Positions 7,476 through 16,466 of a stretch of DNA of 64,000 nucleotides are shown here, piece after piece; positions within the stretch are counted from its first letter, which is position 1, and the number at the start of each line of letters is the position of its first letter. The DNA comes from Winogradskyella flava. GTDB taxonomy: Bacteria > Bacteroidota > Bacteroidia > Flavobacteriales > Flavobacteriaceae. The translations under genes and the position numbers were made by a program. Location: the NCBI RefSeq assembly GCF_014243395.1, contig NZ_JACLCP010000001.1, forward strand, positions 248,001 to 312,000, given 5' to 3'. The notes beneath the pieces were generated by a model. The model searched no databases and was not told the origin of the DNA. It worked only from the letters and a program-made list of their open reading frames with translations.

Positions 7476-8120
7476 ATGGCAGAATGGTTTTCAAACTTAG
7501 AATTTTTATCCAAAATATATTGGGCAATTGCTCTTGTTGGCTCATTGGTGTTTATAATAGTGATGCTCATGGCTTTTGCTGGTGGCGATGCAGACGATAT
7601 AGGTGATGTTGATGGCGATTTTGATGGTGATGTCGGTGCTGGATTTCAATTTATAAGCTTTAAAAATCTCGTTGGCTTTTTTACCATATTTGGCTGGAGT
7701 GGCATTGCTTGCATCGATGCTGGTCTATCAAAACCATTAACCATTATCATATCCGTTGTATGTGGTTTATTGATGATGCTAATTATGGCAACACTATTCT
7801 ACTTTATTCATAAACTCTCGGATAGTGGCACCTTAAACTATAAAAATGCATTAGATGCCGTTGGAGAAGTTTATTTAACAATAGGTCCAGATCGCTCTAG
7901 AATGGGAAAAGTAAGTGTTAACGTTCAGGGAACCGTTCGCGAACTCGACGCCCTCACGGATGCTATGACTGAGCTAAAATCAGGTACTATCATTAAAGTG
8001 GTTGATGTCACATCCAACGGAATTCTCATTGTCGACCATACGCGTAAACCCATTGAACCCAATCAGTCTCAAAATAAACAACTAGATAAAGGCGGAAAGC
8101 ATCTATTAAGCAACGAATAA
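7476..8120 (+). CDS. NfeD-like membrane protein, flotillin partner
   Basis: 214 residues with three membrane segments (about 13-35, 63-82 and 86-112) and an Asp/Gly-rich stretch (GGDADDIGDVDGDFDGD) after the first. The C-terminal portion (about 125-195, containing GEVYLTIGPDRSRMGKVSV) looks like the beta-rich OB-type domain of NfeD proteins. The flotillin gene follows after 51 bases. NfeD proteins are nearly always encoded beside a stomatin, prohibitin or flotillin homologue and are thought to act with it in organising membrane microdomains. The acidic repeat is an unusual feature I cannot interpret. Confidence 0.75.
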   Translation: MAEWFSNLEFLSKIYWAIALVGSLVFIIVMLMAFAGGDADDIGDVDGDFDGDVGAGFQFISFKNLVGFFTIFGWSGIACIDAGLSKPLTIIISVVCGLLMMLIMATLFYFIHKLSDSGTLNYKNALDAVGEVYLTIGPDRSRMGKVSVNVQGTVRELDALTDAMTELKSGTIIKVVDVTSNGILIVDHTRKPIEPNQSQNKQLDKGGKHLLSNE

Positions 8121-8171
8121 TCAAAAAAACTAACTAAAATACTGAATATTAACTATTAAAATCTAAGTCCT

Positions 8172-9602
8172 ATGATCAACTTACTCATTCAAGAAAACAT
8201 TAATATGGAAGGCTTTGGCGGACCAATGCTACTCATTTTTGTGGCCTTATTTATTATTTTAACAATTATCATCTTAATAAAACGTTACAAACGCTGTCCT
8301 TCAGACCGAATTTTAGTCGTCTATGGTAAAGTTGGTGGCGGACAATCTGCCAAATGTATACATGGTGGTGCGGCTTTTATATTACCAGTTATTCAGGACT
8401 ATGAATTTTTGGACTTAACACCCATTTCTATTGAAGTGAATTTGGTCAATGCGCTATCAAAACAAAACATTCGTGTTAATGTACCATCGCGTTTTACAAT
8501 TGGTGTGTCTACTGAGCCAGGCGTTATGCAAAACGCTGCCGAGCGTCTATTAGGCTTAGGACAAAACGAAATACAAGATTTGGCTCAAGAAATTATTTTT
8601 GGACAATTACGTTTAGTTGTGGCTTCTATGGATATTGAAGAAATTAACTCGGACAGAGACAAATTCTTAGCTAATATTTCACAGTCTGTAGAATCAGAGC
8701 TGAAGAAAGTTGGTTTAAAATTGATTAACGTAAATATCACGGATATTGTTGACGAGTCTGGTTATATAGAGGCGCTTGGTAAAGAAGCTGCTGCTCACGC
8801 TATTAATGCAGCACGTAAATCGGTTGCCGAAAAAACAAGAGATGGTTCTATTGGTGAAGCTAATGCTGTGCAAGATGAGCGCACCCAGGTTGCAGCCGCA
8901 AATGCGCAGGCCGTTGAAGGTGAAAATACAGCGAAAATTGCAGTGGCGAATTCAGATTCCCTTCGTCGTCAGCGCGAAGCTGAAGCTGAGCGTGTTGCGA
9001 TTGCAGCAGAGAAAGTACAGTCTGCAAAAGCCTTAGAAGAGTCTTATGCTGCTGAGCAACAAGCGGAATTGGCAAGAGCAGAGCGTGAGCGTTCGTCACA
9101 AATGGCTGATGTTATTGTACCTGCAGAAATTGACAAAAAGAAGGTAGAAATCGATGCTGAAGCTGAAGCAGAGCGCATTAGAAGACGTGCAAAAGGTGAA
9201 GCCGATGCTATATTATTCAAAGCTCAGGCAGAGGCAAAAGGACTTTACGAAGTCTTGACTAAGCAAGCTGCTGGTTTAGATGAAATCGTGAAGGCAGCAG
9301 GTAACAATTCTAAAGATGCCGTACTCTTATTAATTGCAGATAAATTACCAGAGTTAGTGAAAACTCAAGCAGAAGCTATTAAGAATATTAAGATTGATAA
9401 GGTAACCGTTTGGGAGAATGGCGGAGGAAAAGATGGCAAATCATCGACTTCTAACTTTATCTCTGGCATGTATAAGTCAGTACCACCTTTGCAAGAAATG
9501 TTTAATATGGCTGGTATGGATTTACCTGAGTATTTAAAAGGTAAAGACAAAAGACAGATTGATGCAGATGATGCTGAAATTGAAAAATCAAATGATAAGT
9601 AA
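8172..9602 (+). CDS. floT: Flotillin-family SPFH scaffold protein
   Basis: 476 residues. A single membrane segment (about 20-40) is followed by RCPSDRILVVYGKVGGG and a full SPFH/Band 7 domain to about residue 210. An Ala/Glu-rich coiled coil follows, with repeated EAEAER and RRQREAEAERV motifs, to about residue 400. The order and length match bacterial flotillins (FloT/YuaG, YqiK), which oligomerise in functional membrane microdomains. Co-transcription with the preceding NfeD-like gene is likely. A strong hairpin terminator begins five bases after the stop. Confidence 0.9.
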   Translation: MINLLIQENINMEGFGGPMLLIFVALFIILTIIILIKRYKRCPSDRILVVYGKVGGGQSAKCIHGGAAFILPVIQDYEFLDLTPISIEVNLVNALSKQNIRVNVPSRFTIGVSTEPGVMQNAAERLLGLGQNEIQDLAQEIIFGQLRLVVASMDIEEINSDRDKFLANISQSVESELKKVGLKLINVNITDIVDESGYIEALGKEAAAHAINAARKSVAEKTRDGSIGEANAVQDERTQVAAANAQAVEGENTAKIAVANSDSLRRQREAEAERVAIAAEKVQSAKALEESYAAEQQAELARAERERSSQMADVIVPAEIDKKKVEIDAEAEAERIRRRAKGEADAILFKAQAEAKGLYEVLTKQAAGLDEIVKAAGNNSKDAVLLLIADKLPELVKTQAEAIKNIKIDKVTVWENGGGKDGKSSTSNFISGMYKSVPPLQEMFNMAGMDLPEYLKGKDKRQIDADDAEIEKSNDK

Positions 9603-9606
9603 AATG

Positions 9607-9634
9607 AAAAAGCTCACTGTAATGGTGGGCTTTT
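9607..9634 (+). terminator. Rho-independent terminator after the flotillin gene
   Basis: AAAAAGCTCAC pairs with GTGGGCTTTT across a short loop, including one G-U pair, and ends in a T-run. It starts five bases after the flotillin stop codon. Confidence 0.75.
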
Positions 9635-9649
9635 CCTATTGGATAGTAG

Positions 9650-10123
9650 ATGGACAAATTTATTTTTAAAAGAAAGCTCCCTGTTTGGAAGTTAATACTT
9701 GGCTGCACCGCATTAGCAATTGGAATAATCTCTCTTTTATCTAGTTTTAAGGGCTTTATTCTTATGGGTATGGGCGTCTTCTTTCTTTTGGTTGAGGGTT
9801 CTGAATTTGATTTCAAAAATAACAGGTATCGTGAGATAAAATCAATTTTAGGGATATCTTTTGGAAAATGGAAACCTATCCCAAATATTGAATATGTTTC
9901 AGTATTTCGGACAAATGAAACCACCACCCTAAGACAGTTGTCGGCTGAGGCCAATGTCACAAACCAAATTATAAAACTAAATTTATTTTATAATACCAAT
10001 CAAAAAATTGAAGCCTATAACACGTATGATGTTGATGATGCTTTTAGAAAAGCAAAAGAAATAGCATCTATATTAAATATAGACATCCTAGATGCCACGG
10101 AGCGAGAATCTAAATGGCTGTAA
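9650..10123 (+). CDS. Small membrane protein of unknown function (PH-like)
   Basis: 157 residues. Two closely spaced hydrophobic segments (about 14-32 and 36-50) form a hairpin, followed by a soluble beta-rich domain. Its pattern (EGSEFDFKNNRYREIKSILGISFGKWKPIPNIEYVSV) resembles bacterial PH-like membrane domains. Many flavobacterial proteins share this shape without known function. It starts 16 bases after the flotillin terminator, so it is probably transcribed separately. Confidence 0.6.
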   Translation: MDKFIFKRKLPVWKLILGCTALAIGIISLLSSFKGFILMGMGVFFLLVEGSEFDFKNNRYREIKSILGISFGKWKPIPNIEYVSVFRTNETTTLRQLSAEANVTNQIIKLNLFYNTNQKIEAYNTYDVDDAFRKAKEIASILNIDILDATERESKWL

Positions 10124-10725
10124 CCATTTTTGCTATACCAAGACATGAGCCTATAAAGGCAAAGTAAGATGCAACTGGGCTAAAGAAAAATTCTAAACAT
10201 AAATTAAAAATCTTTAATGGAATCACTCCATGAAAATGCATAAATTCATAGAAAATATCTTGATTAAAAACATGATTTAAGTATCGACGTTATTATCCAT
10301 TAAAACTTACCGTAAATCAGGCACCACATTTAGCTGAAGCTAGTTTATATAATTATAATCACAATTTAGATTCTTAAGGAAAATATTATGGAGAAGCAAT
10401 TTCAATATGTGGCTTTAATGACTGACTAAAATTATTGATAATGTCCGTAAACCCGATGGGTTTGTTCTGGAAGCATAATTGGTATGAGAGAAAAGGAAAG
10501 AGCAGGCATGTTAGTAGTTGCTAACAACTTTAAACCCACAACGAGAATTTGTTCCGATCAATTCTTTGGTAGCTATTGACGGTACACCTCTAGAAGATCA
10601 AAACCATTCGTTAAAAAAATGTAGCCAGAAACAGTTGGACGTCAGATTCGAAATATCAAGCATTGTTGCGACCAAGAGCATAAGTTTGACCTTATTGTGA
10701 AGAATCAAAGCAAAATGCAAAAGCT
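10124..10725 (+). pseudogene. Decayed coding region, family not recognised
   Basis: About 600 bp with no intact gene but with protein-like fragments in successive plus-strand frames broken by stops. Examples are PHLAEASLYNYNHNLDS then KYYGEAISICGFND (about 10330-10425), RKPDGFVLEA (about 10450-10480), VPINSLVAIDGTPLED (about 10551-10600, PDZ-like in flavour) and VGRQIRNIKHCCDQEHKF (about 10635-10690). The fragments run in one direction, as expected of an old frameshifted gene. The 60-residue frame at 10518-10700 is not a credible gene on its own. I cannot name the ancestral family. Confidence 0.35.
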
Positions 10726-11751
10726 TTAAGATAATTCTGCCATTACATTTTTTACATGCTTGTTCTTTAGCATACCTCCTTCAGCGATATTACTCATTTG
10801 CATATGAGGTTTTGTATTAGCTTCAATAATCACAGGTCCCTTATCACTTATAGCTACATCCCAGCCAATAAATCGATTTGGTAAGGCTTTAACTCCATTT
10901 ATAACCGTTTCGCAAGCTTCTTTATAAAATGGAATTTTAAAACCTTCAAATTTAAAACCACTGTCAGGGTGCTCATAAATTTCTTGCGCTCCATATTGTG
11001 GTAAAAAATGGCCCTTAGGTTTTAAAGTCCCATCATCGTGATTTATACCCACAAAAAAACCGCCTGAAGAAGCGTTGTCTACAACACTTGTTCCTATACC
11101 AAATCTCATAAAAGCACTTATGATTTCACAAGTACCCTCTAAAGTTATCAAAGTTACTAGTCTTAGGGTATTTATGGATTTCTCGTGTATTTGATTAATG
11201 GATTGATGTTGCGCAACTACTTTAGTATAAATATATTCTGAATTTAAAATGGTATCGCCTTTTTGTTTCAACTCGCTTTCTAAATTAGATTTTGAAAGTT
11301 TAAAACATCCTTTGCCACCACTTCCAGAAAGTGGTCTAAAAAAAAGCTGATTAACTTTATGATCTTCATACAACTTCTTATAAGATAGTATCAGTTGATT
11401 TAAATCAGATATTTGATGTTCAGCAGCATCACAAAATAATTTTGATTTCAAGTTATACCCAACCATCTTTGGTACTGCTAAGTCATTAGATCTACCAAAT
11501 AAAGCAAACTTGAGCTTATTGTCTAGAATTTCTACGTATTCGGGATTATGTAACCTTTTATGGTCTTGAAGTTTTCTTTGTTCTTTCAGACTTAAGTAAT
11601 CTAAATAATTATCCACATTCTGTCGATACAAATATTTAAAATAATAAAAAGGAATCTCCTTTTTAATAAAAATCAGAATGACGACTTCTTTAATAATCTT
11701 TAAAAAACTTTTCTTATTGGGATCTTTTAAAAAAACTTTGAATCTATTCAT
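10726..11751 (-). CDS. Sugar-transfer-associated ATP-grasp protein
   Basis: 341 residues from the ATG at 11749-11751. A longer frame begins with TTG at 11775, but a minus-strand TATATTTG box (11773-11780) overlaps that codon, so it would lie upstream of the transcript. The C-terminal two thirds carry ATP-grasp landmarks: FFRPLSGSGGKGCFK (phosphate-binding loop), SINTLRLVTLI, SGGFFVGIN, and GWDVAISDKGPVIIEANTKP with the metal-binding Glu and Asn. This set is typical of the 'sugar-transfer associated ATP-grasp' family, found near polysaccharide genes; the reaction is not established. No glycosyltransferases are nearby here. Confidence 0.8.
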   Translation of the reverse strand: MNRFKVFLKDPNKKSFLKIIKEVVILIFIKKEIPFYYFKYLYRQNVDNYLDYLSLKEQRKLQDHKRLHNPEYVEILDNKLKFALFGRSNDLAVPKMVGYNLKSKLFCDAAEHQISDLNQLILSYKKLYEDHKVNQLFFRPLSGSGGKGCFKLSKSNLESELKQKGDTILNSEYIYTKVVAQHQSINQIHEKSINTLRLVTLITLEGTCEIISAFMRFGIGTSVVDNASSGGFFVGINHDDGTLKPKGHFLPQYGAQEIYEHPDSGFKFEGFKIPFYKEACETVINGVKALPNRFIGWDVAISDKGPVIIEANTKPHMQMSNIAEGGMLKNKHVKNVMAELS

Positions 11752-11772
11752 TAAAATTACTTTAGGCTGAGT

Positions 11773-11780
11773 CAAATATA
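11773..11780 (-). promoter_or_regulatory. -7 box TATATTTG for the ATP-grasp gene
   Basis: Minus-strand TATATTTG box, 21 bases upstream of the ATG at 11751. No convincing -33 element was found. It decides between the two possible starts of the gene. Confidence 0.5.
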
Positions 11781-11848
11781 ATCTAAAATAAAAAGCTAAT
11801 CATTCATCTAATTCATATAACAATATGCTAACATTTATATCGTTTTAT

Positions 11849-11856
11849 TAACTTTG
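11849..11856 (+). promoter_or_regulatory. -7 box TAACTTTG for the cupin-like gene
   Basis: Perfect TAnnTTTG match 20 bases upstream of the TTG start at 11877, supporting that unusual start. The -33 region is weak. Confidence 0.5.
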
Positions 11857-11876
11857 ACTTAGTAAATCAATCGAAA

Positions 11877-12737
11877 TTGCAATTAAATCTTCAAGATATA
11901 CCTCGTGTTGAAACCATCACGAAAGCTGATTTTTTAAAACACTATTTTAAACCACAAAAGCCTGTGGTGATAGAACATTTTATAGATCATTGGCCAGCAT
12001 ATTCTAAATGGAGTTTGGAGTATATGAGGGAAGTAGCAGGTGATAAAACTGTTCCGCTTTATGACAATAGGCCTGTAGACTATAAAGATGGTTTTAATGA
12101 AGCACATGCTACCATGAAAATGAGTGACTATGTGGATTTATTAAAACGTGAACCCACAAAATTCAGGATTTTCCTTTGGAATATTTTAAAGGAGGTCCCA
12201 GAGCTTCAAAAAGATTTTAGCTATCCAGATTTTGGGCTTCGGTTAATGAAAGGTTTGCCTATGCTCTTTTTCGGAGGTACAGATTCCTATACTTTCATGC
12301 ACTATGATATTGATTTGGCCAATATCTTTCATTTTCATTTTGAAGGCAAAAAACAATGTATTCTTTTCGATCAGAAACAGAACAACTATTTATATAAAGT
12401 TCCACATTCATTAATCACACGAGAAGATATAGATTTTGCCAATCCAGATTTTAAAAAATGGCCAGCACTTAAACATGCCAAAGGTTGGATTTGTGACTTA
12501 AAACATGGTGAAGTATTATATATGCCAGAGGGTTATTGGCATTATATGCGCTATATCACACCTGGCTTCTCTATGAGCCTTAGAGCTATAGCTAGAAATC
12601 CTAAGAACTTAGGAAAAGCATTGTATAATGTATTTTTAATGCGCAATTATGACAATTTAATGCGACGCGTTCAAGGACAGAAATGGATCGATTGGAAGAA
12701 CGAAAAAGCAATAATCAACACGAATAGGTTCGTTTAA
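11877..12737 (+). CDS. Cupin-like (JmjC-type) iron(II)/2-oxoglutarate oxygenase
   Basis: 286 residues beginning at TTG; the next in-frame Met is about residue 50, inside the conserved region, so TTG is the most plausible start. The opening KPVVIEHFIDHWPAYSKWSLEYM is the standard cupin-8/JmjC N-terminus. Metal ligands are seen in MHYDIDLANIFHFHF (HxD, about residues 142-144) and the distal His in YMPEGYWHYMRYI. Members hydroxylate proteins or small molecules, and the substrate here is unknown. It is divergent from the ATP-grasp gene with about 125 bp between the starts. Confidence 0.85.
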   Translation: MQLNLQDIPRVETITKADFLKHYFKPQKPVVIEHFIDHWPAYSKWSLEYMREVAGDKTVPLYDNRPVDYKDGFNEAHATMKMSDYVDLLKREPTKFRIFLWNILKEVPELQKDFSYPDFGLRLMKGLPMLFFGGTDSYTFMHYDIDLANIFHFHFEGKKQCILFDQKQNNYLYKVPHSLITREDIDFANPDFKKWPALKHAKGWICDLKHGEVLYMPEGYWHYMRYITPGFSMSLRAIARNPKNLGKALYNVFLMRNYDNLMRRVQGQKWIDWKNEKAIINTNRFV

Positions 12738-12803
12738 TTTCTTTCTAATTGCTATGACGTCAGGAATCTAAAATTTGTATATTAGCCCACATTTTTAAAA
12801 ATC

Positions 12804-13301
12804 ATGAACATGAAAAAAATTGTTATAATAGCAGCATTATTGGCGTTTAGTTTTGGCAACTCACAAGCGTTTGAGGGCAAAGGAGACCAAAAATTCCAGA
12901 TTGGTGCGAATTTTCAAGATGAAGCCACAGGAATCAATGTCACTTACGACTATGGCTTAGGCGAAAATATTTCCATTGGTGTATCCTCTTCTTATGCACT
13001 GGGTATCGATGACCGTTTGGATGCAGATTTTGGAGACCGTTTTGATATTAAAGGTCGTTTTAATGCCAACTTAGGGAGCGTATTGAATATTGATGAGAAT
13101 TTCGATTTTTATCCTGGCCTCAGCTTAAGTTTAAAGAATTTTGGCGGTCATGTAGGCGCACGTTATTTCTTCTCTGAAGGCTTTGGAATATATACGGAAG
13201 CAGCATTTCCATTAGCGAAATATGATGATGACAAAACAGACGTTGGTTATTATATATATAACCAGTTTACTTTAAATATCGGTGCTACTTTCAACCTATA
13301 A
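12804..13301 (+). CDS. Outer-membrane beta-barrel protein of unknown function
   Basis: 165 residues (163 if the second ATG, two codons in, is used). A signal peptide ends near NSQA, then alternating hydrophobic strands and turns (QIGANFQDEATGINVTYDYGLGENISIGVSSSYAL ...) finish in INIGATFNL-type final strands with a C-terminal Leu. This fits an 8-strand outer-membrane barrel such as the small DUF6646-type proteins of flavobacteria. It is a single gene closed by a hairpin shared with recX. Confidence 0.65.
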   Translation: MNMKKIVIIAALLAFSFGNSQAFEGKGDQKFQIGANFQDEATGINVTYDYGLGENISIGVSSSYALGIDDRLDADFGDRFDIKGRFNANLGSVLNIDENFDFYPGLSLSLKNFGGHVGARYFFSEGFGIYTEAAFPLAKYDDDKTDVGYYIYNQFTLNIGATFNL

Positions 13302-13329
13302 CAGCACTTAAAAGCAACTATGATATTAG

Positions 13330-13360
13330 AGCCTTTTCATTAATTTGGAAAGGCTTTTTT
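13330..13360. terminator. Hairpin terminator between the barrel gene and recX
   Basis: AGCCTTTTC and GGAAAGGCT form the stem, followed by a T6 run on the plus strand. The A-rich flank on the other side is weak. It sits between two convergent genes and probably serves mainly the plus-strand gene. Confidence 0.65.
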
Positions 13361-13830
13361 CATAAATACTCATTGAGTTTTTCGTAAATAAAATGAGACT
13401 CCCAACCTCTATAGAGCAGGTAGTCGGCTACTTTTCTTTTTTTCTTGTAGATATTTTTTTCTTTCACTTGTGATATACGTTTTCTCACAAGTTCATCAAG
13501 GGTTTGTTGGTAAGTGCCCTGATCAATTTCTTTTAAAGCACTATCGATACTATATTTAGAAATCTCTCTAAACTTTAGTTCTCTAACCAAACGATTTTTT
13601 CCCCATTTCTTAATCCTGAATTTACCTCTTATAAAAGCCTTGGCAAACCGTTCTTCATTGAGATAGTTGTTCTGAATGAGGTGTACAGTGATTTTATCTA
13701 TAGCTTCAGGAATCATTCGCATGCCCCAAAGCTTATCCCTCACCTCTTTATGGCAACGCTCTTGATAAGCACAGTAATTTTCGAGCTTTTTTTGTGCTTC
13801 ATCGACAGTATAGGTTTTTTGCGGATTCAT
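13360..13830 (-). CDS. recX: Regulatory protein RecX
   Basis: 156 residues, composed mostly of helices with the repeated three-helix pattern of RecX: ALxxLxYRxRSxxEL-like segment YCAYQERCHKEVRDKL (about 19-34), then YLNEERFAKAFIRGKFRIKKWGKNRLVRELKFREIS (about 55-91). RecX inhibits and modulates RecA filaments. Unlike the common recA-recX pairing, recA is not adjacent here. The upstream 178 bp hold a candidate small RNA on the opposite strand. Confidence 0.92.
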   Translation of the reverse strand: MNPQKTYTVDEAQKKLENYCAYQERCHKEVRDKLWGMRMIPEAIDKITVHLIQNNYLNEERFAKAFIRGKFRIKKWGKNRLVRELKFREISKYSIDSALKEIDQGTYQQTLDELVRKRISQVKEKNIYKKKRKVADYLLYRGWESHFIYEKLNEYL

Positions 13831-13901
13831 GAGTACGAAAGTATAACATTTTGATTATAATTTCTCACCTTACAACTCCCTGATTAACAACGAATTTAAT
13901 A

Positions 13902-13909
13902 TATCTTTG
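13902..13909 (+). promoter_or_regulatory. Plus-strand -7 box TATCTTTG with no downstream gene
   Basis: Perfect TAnnTTTG box on the plus strand inside a gap flanked by two minus-strand genes. It points into about 80 bp that end in an intrinsic terminator. No clear -33 element. Confidence 0.45.
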
Positions 13910-13915
13910 TAATTA

Positions 13916-14010
13916 GTTTTTAGTTAATTAATCCCTATAACAAGAACTACGCTCTTTGCTTTATAGTATCCCTAATATTATAATTAGAAGCCTCAATGTG
14001 AGGTTTTTTT
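13916..14010 (+). ncRNA. Candidate small RNA of about 90 nt
   Basis: The segment starts just after a TAnnTTTG box (13902-13909) and ends at a good intrinsic terminator (13988-14010). It contains no frame of note and has an internal imperfect inverted repeat (TATAACAAGA near 13935 against TCTTTGCTTTATA near 13953). Both neighbouring genes run the other way, so a plus-strand promoter and terminator have no gene to serve. It could match a known flavobacterial RNA family such as Flavo-1, but I cannot align it. It would also run antisense to the 3' end of the downstream TonB receptor gene only at its last bases. Confidence 0.4.
13988..14010 (+). terminator. Intrinsic terminator of the candidate small RNA
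   Basis: CCTCA-ATG-TGAGG core stem, extended by flanking A-T and G-U pairs, followed by seven T on the plus strand. The minus-strand side lacks a T-run after the hairpin, so the orientation is plus. Confidence 0.65.
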
Positions 14011-16444
14011 AGAATGAATACTTTAGTGCTAAAATCAAGTTTCTACCTGCGGCTGCGATACCAGAAGAATAAGGTCTATAGCGTTGGTCCGTAATATTTT
14101 CCAAGCTAGCCGTAATAGTAAATTTATTTTTAAAATTGTATTGCGTTCTAAAATTTAAAGTATGCCACGATGGTGAATAAGGATTTCCGTTTTCATCTTT
14201 AGCATACAAATAGTCTTTTGACAATTCTGATGGTGCCAGCTGATTAAATGATAATTCGTTATTGTAAACTAAAAAAGCATCAAACAGCAGTTTATCATTC
14301 TTCCAAATAAAATGAGTTCTTCCAAAATTTGGAGCGACATGTCTTATAGGCACTTCTAGGCCATCATTATCTTCAGTGCCACCTATAATATTGTATTGCG
14401 ACCTCAACTTAAGTTTTTTTGAAAAATTGATTTCTACACCAGCTTCAAAACCGTAAATCCAAGCTTTGGAAGCATTTTGTATGGCCTGTACCGTACTCAA
14501 TTCGCCATCATAAATAATTTCTGTTTGCCCGTTAAGTTCAAAATCCCTGCGAATTAACGCATTATCCAAAAAAGTATAGTAAGTGGCCATGTCTACAATG
14601 ACCTTATCATTAAAATTAAGCTTAAGACCTAACTCACCACCATAAGCATATTCAGCCTTTAAGTCTTTATTAGGTACGACGACTGCACCTGGTTCTGAAT
14701 CAAACACCTTACCTATATCATCTATATTAGGAGCTCTAAAAGCTGTTGATGCATTTAACTTCCATTGCATGATGTCACTTGGTGACCAAGTTATACCAGC
14801 GGTACCCGTTAACGCTCCTGTATTTATCTCTGCATCATTGAATGGTAGATTTAAAAACGTATTGTTCTCCGTAAAATCTGCTTTAGCGATAACTTGATTA
14901 TATCTTAAACCAGACTGAAACACAAATTTTGGATTGGGCTTATACTTAAGGCTTGCATAACCAGCTAAAGATTGCCAAGTTGCTCCATTTGGATATCGAG
15001 TTACGTTGGGAATAGATGTATTAGTTTCAATATTCTCTTCTTTGCCTTCGGAACCAACGGTATTATACAAATATTCCAAGCCATAAAAAATACTAGTTTT
15101 TGGATTAAGTTTTTTTTCTAAATCGAGATTAAAAGAAATAACGTCCACATTTTCCGCTCTAACTTCGCGCAATGGTGATTGAAAATCTCTATCACTTCTA
15201 CTTTCTTGAAAATTTTGAAATGCTGCAGCTGCATGTATTTTATCGTAAAGATTAGAGCTACTGCTTGTTTTGGTCACCTGAAAGTTTCCCATAAACCATT
15301 CTTGCGGTCCATATTCCCATTCCGCAGAACGGAGCATATTGTCTTGGGGCCTCAGTAACCTATCATATCTTGGATAATCTGAAGTTGTCGTATAATACAA
15401 TCCTAAATCAAAATTAAGATTGTCGGAAGGCTCATAACGTACTTTCTGCATCAAGTTAATCTGGCTGTATGCAGTTGGTGTTTGTAATTTATCATCTGAA
15501 TTGGCAACAATAAGATCTTCTCCATTCTCTCTAACGACATATGCTGTTCGTAAATAGTCATCTGGGCCATGACTTCCCATTCTTAAATCATTGAAGTCCG
15601 TATAACTTACATTGGTTAAAAATGCCCATTTTTTATAGCCAAGGTTAAGGTCAAAATGTCCGGTTTTCTCTCGATTAGCACTAGCATACCTCATTAAGCC
15701 ACTACCATTTAAATATAAATCGTCTTTGTAAGATAGTTGCGGTTTCTTAGTGTAAAAACTCATAACACCACCAATAGCATCACTTCCATAAACCACAGAA
15801 CCTGCGCCTAAGGTCACTTCGGTGTTTTTTATGGACAATGGATCAATTGATATGACATTTTGCAAATTCCCACCTCTAAAAATAGCATTGTTCATTCTAA
15901 CACCATCTACCGTAATTAGAAGTCTATTAGTAGAAAAACCTCTAATCATTGGACTTCCACCACCTAGCTGGCTTTTCTGGACAAAAATATTTCCCGTATT
16001 TTCCAACAAATCTGCACTAGTCTGTGGATTAGCTAATGCTATTTCTTTGGCACTTATACTCTTTATAGTTTGCGGAACATCTCTTTTGTTTTGTTCGAAT
16101 TTACTTGCAGAGATAACTATTTGCTTTAGACCCTCCACTTTTGGTCTTAGATAGATGATGTAATTTCTTTGAGCAATTTCAGACTTTTTCAATTGAATTT
16201 TTTCATACAACAAGTTCTGAAAATAGATGGTTTCACTATCGTTAAAACTATCTAATTTTGCTTTACCATTCAAATCTGTAACAACAGATTTGGTCTTATT
16301 AAAATTATATAGTGTAACTCCTGGAATTGGTTCATTAGTCTGTCCCTCAAACACAGTAACCGTCTGAGAAAACCCAATCTGTAAGAACAGAAATAAAGCA
16401 AGGCTAAATATCGTATTGCATTTTGATTTTATGCACATCTTCAT
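14009..16444 (-). CDS. TonB-dependent receptor, haem/haemoglobin type
   Basis: 811 residues: signal peptide 1-26, carboxypeptidase-like regulatory domain about 28-105, plug about 115-225 (TSADLLENTGNIFVQKSQ, MIRGFSTNRLLITVDGVRMNNAIFRGGN, GAGSVVYGSDAIGGVMSF), then the barrel. The STAFRAPNIDD segment near residue 565 followed by the PNKDL...YGGELG motif corresponds to the FRAP/NPNL box of haem and haemoglobin receptors (HmuR, HutA). It starts 22 bases after recO and belongs to the porZ-recO operon. An 'iron' role in an operon with T9SS and repair genes is unexpected; it may also have its own Fur-type control, but I see no Fur box. Confidence 0.85.
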   Translation of the reverse strand: MKMCIKSKCNTIFSLALFLFLQIGFSQTVTVFEGQTNEPIPGVTLYNFNKTKSVVTDLNGKAKLDSFNDSETIYFQNLLYEKIQLKKSEIAQRNYIIYLRPKVEGLKQIVISASKFEQNKRDVPQTIKSISAKEIALANPQTSADLLENTGNIFVQKSQLGGGSPMIRGFSTNRLLITVDGVRMNNAIFRGGNLQNVISIDPLSIKNTEVTLGAGSVVYGSDAIGGVMSFYTKKPQLSYKDDLYLNGSGLMRYASANREKTGHFDLNLGYKKWAFLTNVSYTDFNDLRMGSHGPDDYLRTAYVVRENGEDLIVANSDDKLQTPTAYSQINLMQKVRYEPSDNLNFDLGLYYTTTSDYPRYDRLLRPQDNMLRSAEWEYGPQEWFMGNFQVTKTSSSSNLYDKIHAAAAFQNFQESRSDRDFQSPLREVRAENVDVISFNLDLEKKLNPKTSIFYGLEYLYNTVGSEGKEENIETNTSIPNVTRYPNGATWQSLAGYASLKYKPNPKFVFQSGLRYNQVIAKADFTENNTFLNLPFNDAEINTGALTGTAGITWSPSDIMQWKLNASTAFRAPNIDDIGKVFDSEPGAVVVPNKDLKAEYAYGGELGLKLNFNDKVIVDMATYYTFLDNALIRRDFELNGQTEIIYDGELSTVQAIQNASKAWIYGFEAGVEINFSKKLKLRSQYNIIGGTEDNDGLEVPIRHVAPNFGRTHFIWKNDKLLFDAFLVYNNELSFNQLAPSELSKDYLYAKDENGNPYSPSWHTLNFRTQYNFKNKFTITASLENITDQRYRPYSSGIAAAGRNLILALKYSF

Positions 16445-16466
16445 TAAAATCTATTCGTAGAATTGC

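Noticed and set aside
10518..10700. A 60-residue open frame as a real small gene
   Set aside because: It has no start context or continuation and lies within a region whose neighbouring frames carry broken protein-like fragments, so it is better read as part of a decayed gene.
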